Shown here: piece after piece, positions 32,965-39,350 of the stretch
Layout: each line of letters begins with the position of its first letter
How positions within the stretch are numbered: the stretch's first letter is position 1
Assembly: GCA_001770415.1 (NCBI GenBank)
Contig: MEQX01000108.1
Coordinates: 39,831 to 79,180 of the forward strand
Source of the DNA: Betaproteobacteria bacterium RIFCSPLOWO2_02_FULL_63_19
Lineage (GTDB): Bacteria; Pseudomonadota; Gammaproteobacteria; Burkholderiales; SG8-39
Length of the DNA stretch: 39,350 nt
Reading direction: 5' to 3'
Made by a program: the position numbers and the translations under genes
Notes under the pieces: generated by a model
What the model saw: only the letters and a program-made list of their open reading frames with translations
Told to the model about the DNA's origin: nothing
Databases searched by the model: none

Positions 32965-32986
32965 CGATCAGCCCGGTTCCAAGGAT

Positions 32987-33763
32987 CTAGTAATTCTTAC
33001 GATGCAGGTCGAACAGCGTCGCGCTGGCGATCAGCGCGACGTAGACAACGCTCTGGGCGACGAGCCCCAGCAATTCGTTCATTCCCGGTGCGCCGCTGAG
33101 GAGCCAGTCGGTCCTGACCAGGCGGTCCAGGCTCGGCAGGACCAGCGCCATGGTGTCGACGGTTCCGCTGATGATGCGTTCTGCAAGCGGGTGCTCGGAG
33201 ACCAGGGATGCGCCCGCGATGATCTGCATCGCGCTGATAGAGCGGGCGAGCAGGTAGAATCCGGCGGTGGCCGCGAACGCCGAGACCACCTGCGTGAGGG
33301 AAAGGACGCAGAACAGGCTGACGGCGGCGACGATCAGCAGCTCGCAGACGAGCGAGATCGCCCACGCCAGCAGGCCCGATGTCGGAACGAAGACGGCCAA
33401 TGGCAGCGCGAATGCCGCCGCAAGCGTCAGCGCGAGCAGCGCATAGCCGCAGAACTTGCCCAGAAAGTAGCTCGACCGGGGCGCGGGCTGCGAAAGCATG
33501 AGCTCGGTGACCTTGTCGTTCGCTTCGCGTACCATGCTGGTAATGACGAACGTGGCGACGATAAACACCGCTGCCATGCGCAACAACGCCGCCAGCAGCG
33601 CCACCTGGATCTCCAGCGATTCGGTGATCGCCACCTGCTTCAGGAACTGCGCCAGCCCGAGGGCGACACCGACCACGATGGCCGCAAGCCAGAACAGCCG
33701 GTTGCGCACCGCCTCCAGCAGCGTGGTTCGAGCCAGTGTGAATATGAAAGGAAAGGGGCTCAT
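32987..33763 (-). CDS. ABC-2 type transporter permease
   Basis: The 258-residue protein has six hydrophobic segments and the ABC-2 layout: TLLEAVRNRLFWLAAIVV at the start, then a cytoplasmic MVREANDKVTELMLSQPAPRSSYFLGKFCGY linker typical of NosY/CcmB-like permeases, and a basic end (HRKNY). No ATPase gene is seen on this side; it would have to lie elsewhere. ATG 33763 is preferred, as the upstream extension is shared with the divergent kinase gene. Transcribed with the TPR-like gene. Confidence 0.85.
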   Translation of the reverse strand: MSPFPFIFTLARTTLLEAVRNRLFWLAAIVVGVALGLAQFLKQVAITESLEIQVALLAALLRMAAVFIVATFVITSMVREANDKVTELMLSQPAPRSSYFLGKFCGYALLALTLAAAFALPLAVFVPTSGLLAWAISLVCELLIVAAVSLFCVLSLTQVVSAFAATAGFYLLARSISAMQIIAGASLVSEHPLAERIISGTVDTMALVLPSLDRLVRTDWLLSGAPGMNELLGLVAQSVVYVALIASATLFDLHRKNY

Positions 33764-33894
33764 CGCGTCGCTGGGTCGGAGGTTGGCATAAATCGTGCCT
33801 GAAGCCACCAAGCCGGCGTCTCCGTGGCGCGATGGGCCGTGCATAGCGTCGCGCGCGAGCCGCTTGGTGTCAACCGGACCGGGTGGATCAACCA

Positions 33895-35613
33895 ATGGCA
33901 GCCACTAAGCTCATCCAGGCCTCGCAAGTACTGGCGACGCGTTTCTGGCGCGTTCTGTTCCTCGGCATGCTGATCGTGCTGCACCTTTCGGCCATGCGCG
34001 GTGCCGGGGATCCGTGGGCAAGGGCCCTCATGCTCGCACACTTCGGCCTGTTCATCCTCTGGCAGCCGTTCATGCGCAGCGCGCAGCGCCTTACTCCGAT
34101 CCAGACCATCGGTATGGTGGTCATTTCGGTCGCCATGCTGTTCTTCCTCAACTGGTGGCTGCTTGCCCTGTGGGTCAGCGTACTCGCCGGCATCGTCGGC
34201 GGAAAGGTGTTCCTTTTCCAGGCACGATGGCTGCGCCGATTCTACCTCGTCGTACTGTTCTACCTGGTGGCGCTGCTGCTGTTGTGGATCGTGCCCAACA
34301 CGTTCCTGGCGCACGGATTGCCCCCGGAGATCGAGTCGCTCGCCGAATACGGCCTGCCGCTGCTGTTCCTCGTCATGGCCATCGTTCCCGCCGAACCCGA
34401 CTCGGCCGAGACGCCGCAGATCGTCGATTTCCTGTACTCGACCCTGATATTTCTGCTGCTCATGGTGCTGGTGCTGGGAACGTTCGCGTTCATGCGCGTG
34501 GGAAGCGTTCAGTATGCGCAGGCGCTCACGAGCAGCCTGCTCACCATCGCAGTCGTGCTGCTTCTGCTGTCGCTGGCATGGAATCCGCGCGCAGGGTTCA
34601 CGGGTCTGTCGATGTATTTTTCGCGTTACCTGCTGTCGATCGGGCTGCCTTTCGAGCAGTGGCTGTACATTCTCGCCGAGCTGTCTCAGACGGAGAGCCG
34701 GCCCGAACGTTTCTTGAAGGAGGCGTGCGCCGGGCTCGGCCGGCTGCAATGGGTTGCGGGCGGCTATTGGCACACAGCAGGCGATTCCGGGGAATTCGGC
34801 ACGGTTTCCCGCCACACGGTCGAATACACGAGCCCGGCAATGCACTTGAGGGTGTTCACGCGCACGGCTCCGTCACCGTCGCTGATCTGGCACTTTCACC
34901 TGCTGGGACAGATGCTCGGCGAATTCTATGTGGCCAAGTTGCGCGAGGAGAAATTGCAGCAGCAGACTTATCTGCAGGCGGTACACGAGACCGGCGCGCG
35001 AATGACCCACGAGATCAGGAATCTGCTGCAGTCGCTCAAAGTGCTGTGCGGTGCCGCGGAGCGCGAACCTGATCCGGGTATTCTCGCCGCACTGATGCGC
35101 AAACAGCTGCCGATGATCGCGCAGCGGCTGCAACAGAGCGTGGACAAGCTCAAGAAGCCGGACGCGGATATCGGCAACATGATCACCGCACAGGACTGGT
35201 GGGAGCGTTTCCAGGCCAGCTATCAGAACCGGGGCATCGAGTTCGAGACCGGCGATATGGACGACACCACGCTGGTGCCGACGGAACTGTTCGACAGTGC
35301 CGGGGACAATTTTCTGCAGAACGCCCTGCGCAAAACCAAGCTCGATCCGAGCGTAACGGTGCGGGCCCGATTCGCGTGCCGCCAAACCATCGATCTGACG
35401 GTGACCGACAGCGGGGCCCCGGTCGCGCCTGGAGTGCTGCAGAGGCTGCTGCGCGGGCCGGTCCCGTCGCGGTCGGGATACGGAATCGGCCTTTACCAGA
35501 CCGCGCGGCTGGCCGAAGTCTCGGGCTACGCGATCGCCATATCGTCAAACGAGCACGGCAAGGTCGGTTTCACGCTCAGTGGCGAGGCCAAGCGGCCGGC
35601 CGCGGCCGACTGA
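33895..35613 (+). CDS. Multi-TM sensor histidine kinase without adjacent response regulator
   Basis: The 572-residue protein has about eight N-terminal membrane helices (to about residue 230), a short cytoplasmic linker domain (about 250-350), then a kinase. The H-box is ARMTHEIRNLLQSL with phospho-His near residue 372. The N-box is DNFLQNAL, followed by VTDSGAPV (G1) and GYGIGLYQTARLAEVSGY (G2). The H-box variant T-H-E-I-R-N-L-L is like those of membrane-integral sensors where the signal comes from the membrane domain. No regulator gene lies within the window. GTG 33883 is an alternative start. It is divergent from the ABC-2 permease and converges with the duplicated-half protein. Confidence 0.88.
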   Translation: MAATKLIQASQVLATRFWRVLFLGMLIVLHLSAMRGAGDPWARALMLAHFGLFILWQPFMRSAQRLTPIQTIGMVVISVAMLFFLNWWLLALWVSVLAGIVGGKVFLFQARWLRRFYLVVLFYLVALLLLWIVPNTFLAHGLPPEIESLAEYGLPLLFLVMAIVPAEPDSAETPQIVDFLYSTLIFLLLMVLVLGTFAFMRVGSVQYAQALTSSLLTIAVVLLLLSLAWNPRAGFTGLSMYFSRYLLSIGLPFEQWLYILAELSQTESRPERFLKEACAGLGRLQWVAGGYWHTAGDSGEFGTVSRHTVEYTSPAMHLRVFTRTAPSPSLIWHFHLLGQMLGEFYVAKLREEKLQQQTYLQAVHETGARMTHEIRNLLQSLKVLCGAAEREPDPGILAALMRKQLPMIAQRLQQSVDKLKKPDADIGNMITAQDWWERFQASYQNRGIEFETGDMDDTTLVPTELFDSAGDNFLQNALRKTKLDPSVTVRARFACRQTIDLTVTDSGAPVAPGVLQRLLRGPVPSRSGYGIGLYQTARLAEVSGYAIAISSNEHGKVGFTLSGEAKRPAAAD

Positions 35614-35626
35614 CGGCGACGCCGGT

Positions 35627-36145
35627 TCAATCCGGTTCGGGCTCGGGCGGCGGCGGTTCCCGGAACAGCAGCCACATCACCGCGCCGTTGATCAGGACCC
35701 AAAGCACCTCGATGTAGAGCAGCGGCAGGTAGAAGCGCCGGTGCATCTTGTCGCCGAACGCGAAATAGAAGCCGTCGAACCACGTGCCCGACATGCGCGT
35801 CGTCGTGGCGTAGTTTTCGAACGGCGGGAACAGCAGTACCAGCACGACGTTCACGACCAAAAACACGACAGCCGCCGCGCGCGCGCTCATGACGCCCTCC
35901 CCGGGGCGGTGATTCTGAAGCAGTAACCACGCGAGGCCAGCGTTGACGAACAGCCAGAGGATCTCCAGCGTCAGCAGATCTCCGTTGGTCTGCTTGTTGT
36001 ACTGGCGCTCGAAAATGAAATAGAACCCGTCCAGCGTCGGTGTTCCCCCGCGCCACAGCGAAAGCGAATCGTGCGGCGGAAATAGCAGCATCAGCGCGAG
36101 ATTGATCACGGCGACGATGGCGACTGTTCTCTGCAGGGAATTCAT
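35627..36145 (-). CDS. Membrane protein built of two homologous halves, unknown function
   Basis: The 172-residue protein has four predicted membrane helices. Its two halves repeat the same pattern: N-x-x-L-x-LLFPP (LLFPP at 20-24 and 104-108), DGFYF (39-43 and 124-128), then E-x-LW and a WLL-ending helix (61-76 and about 146-163). It ends in a Pro/Glu-rich tail. It clearly arose by internal duplication. I do not recognise a family. It overlaps the adenylate cyclase gene by four bases (ATGA), so the two are translationally coupled and may form a signalling pair. Confidence 0.8.
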   Translation of the reverse strand: MNSLQRTVAIVAVINLALMLLFPPHDSLSLWRGGTPTLDGFYFIFERQYNKQTNGDLLTLEILWLFVNAGLAWLLLQNHRPGEGVMSARAAAVVFLVVNVVLVLLFPPFENYATTTRMSGTWFDGFYFAFGDKMHRRFYLPLLYIEVLWVLINGAVMWLLFREPPPPEPEPD

Positions 36146-37440
36146 GCGTTGCTGACGAGGTCTTCGCGTGCTTCGGGCGCCCGCCCGATCAGGCGGTAGA
36201 TGACCGTCTCGCCCTTGCTCTTGAGATAAATGGTTTCAGGGGAACCAAAGTCGAATCGTCCCTGCAGGCGGCGGTAGGTCGTGGCGTCGGTCTGGATCAT
36301 GCCGGGAAGGCCTTCTGCCGTGATCCGGCTGGCCATGTTGACGGTATCGCCCCAGAGGTCATAAATGAACTTTTTCGTGCCGACCACGCCCGCGACGATC
36401 GGCCCGGTACCGATTCCGATGCGGATTTCCAGACGCATTGCGTTTGACGAGCGATCATGCGCGAGGAGGTCCCGCATGTCCAGCGCCATTTCCGCGATCT
36501 TGGCGGTGTAATCGGCGTTGTCGACAAAGTTGAGTCCGCCGGCAACCATGTACGCGTCGCCGATGGTCTTGATCTTCTCCAAGCCGTGCTTGTCGGCGAG
36601 TGCGTCAAAGGCGGAAAAGACTCTGTTCAGCATGGTGAAGATCTGCCCCGGCGCCATGCCTTCGGCGAGTCGCGTGAAATTGACGATGTCGGCAAACATG
36701 ACGGTGACATCGGCGAATCCGTCGGCAACGGCGCCATCTTCGTTCTTCAGCCGTTCGGCCACCGGACCGGGAAGAATGTTCAGCAGCAAGCGCTCGGATT
36801 TGTCCTGCTCGATCTGCAGCAGTCGGTGCGCTTGTTCGAGTTCCGATTGGTACGCTTCCTTCTGCTGCGCCGCGTAACGCAGCAGAAAGTAGCTGATCGT
36901 CGAGATGGCGATGAAGTTCAGCGTGAAGAAGAACACGCTCACATTGAGCGGCACCCTGGGGCCGGAGGCGACGTTGCCGGCGAGCTGGAAGTCGATGAAG
37001 CCGCAGATGGCCAGCATGGTCACATGCGCCGCGAACCACGGAATCGATTCGCGGGGGCCGAGAACCGCGACCGCGACGATCGGAGCCAGGATTCCCCAAA
37101 GGACGACGCCGCTGGCCGAAACGAAATCGCCAATGGAAAGCTGGGCGGCAAACGGAAAGTACAGAAACAGGCAGAGCTGCGCATAGACGAAGAAGCGGTA
37201 TCGGCCGGTCGCCGTGTACACGATCAGCGTCGCCACGGAAAGCAACTGGTAGGTCAACGGCAGCGAGGCGGAGAGCTGCAGGCCGAGCAACCAGTACAGT
37301 GCCAGCCCGAACATCGGCATGGCCGTCATCAGGCCCATCGCGAAGACCATGATCGATTTCCTGATGCGCAGCTCGCCCGAGTCGCCGGGTTCGACACCGG
37401 CGGTTCGCAGGCGGGCGACGAATGTTTGTGGGTGCGTCAT
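36142..37440 (-). CDS. Membrane class III adenylate cyclase
   Basis: The 432-residue protein has an N-terminal domain of six membrane helices (about 30-190) and a short coiled coil and signalling helix (191-232, LLLNILPGPVAERL). A class III cyclase catalytic domain follows (about 243-400). Metal-binding Asp251 (FADIVNFT) and Asp295 (IGDAYM) are present. Lys291 and Asp361 (YDLWGDTVN) are the ATP-selecting pair, and Arg372 stabilises the transition state. All key residues are present, so cAMP synthesis is expected. Signal input presumably comes through the membrane domain. It follows the pseudopilin by 51 bp on the same strand and is coupled to the duplicated-half protein. Confidence 0.93.
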   Translation of the reverse strand: MTHPQTFVARLRTAGVEPGDSGELRIRKSIMVFAMGLMTAMPMFGLALYWLLGLQLSASLPLTYQLLSVATLIVYTATGRYRFFVYAQLCLFLYFPFAAQLSIGDFVSASGVVLWGILAPIVAVAVLGPRESIPWFAAHVTMLAICGFIDFQLAGNVASGPRVPLNVSVFFFTLNFIAISTISYFLLRYAAQQKEAYQSELEQAHRLLQIEQDKSERLLLNILPGPVAERLKNEDGAVADGFADVTVMFADIVNFTRLAEGMAPGQIFTMLNRVFSAFDALADKHGLEKIKTIGDAYMVAGGLNFVDNADYTAKIAEMALDMRDLLAHDRSSNAMRLEIRIGIGTGPIVAGVVGTKKFIYDLWGDTVNMASRITAEGLPGMIQTDATTYRRLQGRFDFGSPETIYLKSKGETVIYRLIGRAPEAREDLVSNA

Positions 37441-37491
37441 GGATGCGGACCGCTCGTTTGCACCGGCTAGCTGTGCGCGGTCCCGGGCATT

Positions 37492-38379
37492 CTATGGCAA
37501 CCTGCCCGCGCTCACCATGCGCGCGACCAGCGTGAAAGGCGGAATCCATACGAGGATATCGTCGAACTCGCAGAAAGACTTGCTGGTATCGGTCTCGCTG
37601 CAATCGGAGCTCTGCGACGTTACCGCGCGCGTATAGAAAACCCGATTCTTGAAGTACAGGCTCAGCCCCGACAGCGTCGAGGAGTCGATGCCGCCGCCGA
37701 GATTGGCCGATTCATGCCCGCCGCCGGTTCCGGACAATTGCAGCCCGTTCGACTGATACGCGCCATAGCCGTTCTTGCCGTGCGACAGGATAACGACCGG
37801 GGCGCCCTGGGACACTGGCGAGGTCGGCGATTTATTCGCGTCGGTGGGGTTGAGAACGGCAATGTCCCCCAGGCTGCACAGCGCGAACGTGGCCGGCGCC
37901 GATGGGGTCGGGCTGGGCGTGCAGCCCGGAGACTGATTGGCAAGACTTAGCGGAGACGTTAGGGGCGCCAGGTCGTACGATGTCGCCCAGGTATTCTGCG
38001 AATTCTCGTCGCCGAAAGCCGGGGCGACGGCGTAGGAGAAACGGCGCCCCCAGGCATCGGTCTCGGGAACGCCGAGCGTCGCCCACGGAAGGACGCCGAA
38101 TGCCGACGAGCAGGCGTTCGAGCTGACCGACTCGACGCCCGCGCCCGAGGCGCCGCTGGCGATCGTTCCGGTCGCCGGGCAGGGCAGGCGGCCGTTGGCC
38201 TGCGCAAAACCGATGATCGCCTCCTTGATCTGTTCGAGGCTGCGCCGTGTGTCGGCGATGTTGCGCAGGTCGACCTGCGCGGACAGCGGGATCATCGCGG
38301 CGGCGAGCAGCAGCCCGACGATCACCAGCGTGACGGACAACTCGACCAGCGTGAACCCTTTGCTTCGACTTACGGACAT
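37492..38379 (-). CDS. Pseudopilin-like prepilin (large, GspH/minor-pilin type)
   Basis: A 295-residue prepilin: leader MSVSRSKG, then F-T-L-V-E-L (Phe+1, Glu+5) and a hydrophobic helix ending LLAAAMIPLSA. The globular part has ITDTRRSLEQIKEAIIGFAQANGRLPCPA-like motif (IADTRRSLEQIKEAII; GRLPCP) common to a family of large minor pilins, paired Cys residues, and a C-terminal DDILVWIPPF..ARMVSAGRLP. It probably forms part of a pilus or type II secretion-like tip. The start overlaps the upstream gene by 10 bp. Confidence 0.87.
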   Translation of the reverse strand: MSVSRSKGFTLVELSVTLVIVGLLLAAAMIPLSAQVDLRNIADTRRSLEQIKEAIIGFAQANGRLPCPATGTIASGASGAGVESVSSNACSSAFGVLPWATLGVPETDAWGRRFSYAVAPAFGDENSQNTWATSYDLAPLTSPLSLANQSPGCTPSPTPSAPATFALCSLGDIAVLNPTDANKSPTSPVSQGAPVVILSHGKNGYGAYQSNGLQLSGTGGGHESANLGGGIDSSTLSGLSLYFKNRVFYTRAVTSQSSDCSETDTSKSFCEFDDILVWIPPFTLVARMVSAGRLP

Positions 38380-39350
38380 GCCGAGGTATCCGGGCAGACG
38401 ACGATCACCTTGTCGTTGATCGACGTGGAGGGAATTTCACGGTGCTGGAATACATGCAGCGGAGAACTCAGCGCGGTGGCGTTGGTGCCTTCCAGGTAAT
38501 CGCCGAGACCCGACGAGGGCCGCGAGCTGCCGTTGAGCGAGCGGCCCATCACGATCAGGATCGCTCGTTTGTCGTCGTTCGCGCTGTAGCGGCTCGGCAG
38601 GCCGTCGACCATCAGGCACGAGTCCGCGGCGGGTGTGTCCGGAAGCGCGGGACGCACCGTGCAGGATGCGCCGGCGCCGGGAAGGTAGCCGGGGGATACG
38701 GCGTAATAGAGCTGCCGGTACCACTCGTTTCGGATGAAGAATCCGGCATCATCGTCGCCCGCTGCGGTCAAATTGCTTGCCGCGATGGGAAAGGTGGCTC
38801 GCATTGACCGGGTGAACGGAGACAAACCGAAGTTCGCGTAGCTGTGCGTGCCGTCGAAGGTGAGCGTCGCCTCCCCGTTGGCCGTCAGCGTCCGGACAAG
38901 CGCGGTCGACGACATCAGGCGCGTTGAGCCGCTCGACGGGTCGACCACGGTGATCGCGGATTCGTTCAGCGTCGCGAAGCTCAGCCCAACGTTGGCGATG
39001 CTCGCGACCAGCGTGAAGCTGGGGTTGACGATGCAGTAGTGATTGGTCCAAGACCCGCACTGAAACCAGCTGTCCAGCGTATTAACAGTGAAGTCACAGC
39101 GTATGCCCTCTGATACGTCCGTGCAGGACAGACCGGTTAGCGAGTCGGCCAGCCCGCCGGTCAGCGTCACCGAGGCGCTGCCGGAAACGTACGAATAGCT
39201 GGCGCTAGCGGTGACCGGCAGCAGTCCGGCGGTCAGCGTCGCGTCGCCGATGTACTGGGCCTGCGTGCGCGTGGTCAGCGGCGGGGAGACGTCGCTGTTG
39301 CTGCCCGGATCGGGATCGGCGAAGTTCGCCGGGAACGGAAACGCGCCCCA
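38370..39350 (-). CDS. Large Cys-containing surface/pilus-associated protein, 5' end outside window
   Basis: The frame is open from the window edge to TAA 38370, so at least 326 residues belong to it; the N-terminus is missing. It is rich in Ser, Thr, Gly and Asn with paired Cys (LSCTDVSEGIRCDF, WFQCGSWTNHYC), as in secreted, disulfide-bonded proteins. I do not recognise a domain. The tight overlap with the downstream pseudopilin (10 bp) suggests a pilin-like or pilus-tip protein encoded in the same operon, possibly with its own prepilin leader further upstream. Confidence 0.75.
   Translation of the reverse strand, partial: WGAFPFPANFADPDPGSNSDVSPPLTTRTQAQYIGDATLTAGLLPVTASASYSYVSGSASVTLTGGLADSLTGLSCTDVSEGIRCDFTVNTLDSWFQCGSWTNHYCIVNPSFTLVASIANVGLSFATLNESAITVVDPSSGSTRLMSSTALVRTLTANGEATLTFDGTHSYANFGLSPFTRSMRATFPIAASNLTAAGDDDAGFFIRNEWYRQLYYAVSPGYLPGAGASCTVRPALPDTPAADSCLMVDGLPSRYSANDDKRAILIVMGRSLNGSSRPSSGLGDYLEGTNATALSSPLHVFQHREIPSTSINDKVIVVCPDTSACP

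Noticed and set aside
33760..34845. 361-codon minus-strand frame across the histidine kinase
   Set aside because: It has the same antisense composition bias (Gln/Arg/His/Glu) and covers the well-defined membrane part of the kinase.
1..39350. CRISPR array or rRNA genes
   Set aside because: No regularly spaced direct repeats and no rRNA-like conserved stretches were seen.

Overview
The window comes from a high-GC Gram-negative chromosome, most likely a betaproteobacterium. The main support is the order kdsD-kdsC-lptC-lptA-lptB-rpoN-ptsN-hprK-rapZ, together with thiS-thiG-trmB and a rapZ/LON-domain/mutY neighbourhood, which are arrangements I know from Burkholderiales and Nitrosomonadales relatives. 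Genus cannot be read from the sequence alone.

Layout. 1-2913: tail of an upstream gene, then a dctP-dctQ-dctM TRAP transporter operon on the minus strand. 2914-5294: a poorly coding, partly decayed island holding a higBA toxin-antitoxin pair, an extra XRE antitoxin-like gene and a tyrosine-integrase remnant. 5295-8964: RNA and nucleotide housekeeping (yicC divergent from rph, then rdgB and hemW), with a long perfect palindrome between rph and rdgB. 8961-11825: a truncated HAD gene, the thiS-thiG-trmB operon and an AraC/alkyltransferase fusion. 12025-17104: a large PLP amino-acid decarboxylase, ygbA behind an FNR/DNR-like box, tRNA-Gly(CCC), a 5'-nucleotidase and mutY. 17131-25003: a minus-strand block running from kdsD to rapZ, that is lipopolysaccharide precursor synthesis and transport, sigma-54 and the nitrogen-PTS/RapZ regulators. 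hpf, usually found between rpoN and ptsN, is missing, and a LON-domain gene survives only as a 3' fragment. 25063-27033: a KefB/KefC-type cation:proton antiporter.

27034-29486 is a second accessory patch. It holds a YjjJ-type HipA kinase gene, a small minus-strand pair (ribbon-helix-helix-like protein plus coiled-coil protein) behind a promoter with an overlapping palindrome, and then a degenerate second copy of the hipA 3' end.

29487-39350 is a surface-structure and signalling region. A PglL/PilO-type O-oligosaccharyltransferase faces a type IV pilin gene across a bidirectional terminator. The pilin gene has a clear sigma-54 promoter with two upstream repeats 20 bp apart. Next come a TPR-like exported protein, an ABC-2 permease without its ATPase, a multi-TM histidine kinase without a regulator, and a minus-strand run: a large Cys-containing surface protein (cut by the window edge), a pseudopilin, a membrane class III adenylate cyclase, and a small membrane protein made of two homologous halves. 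The rpoN gene and the sigma-54 pilin promoter in one window, and the ligase next to its likely pilin substrate, tie these parts together functionally.
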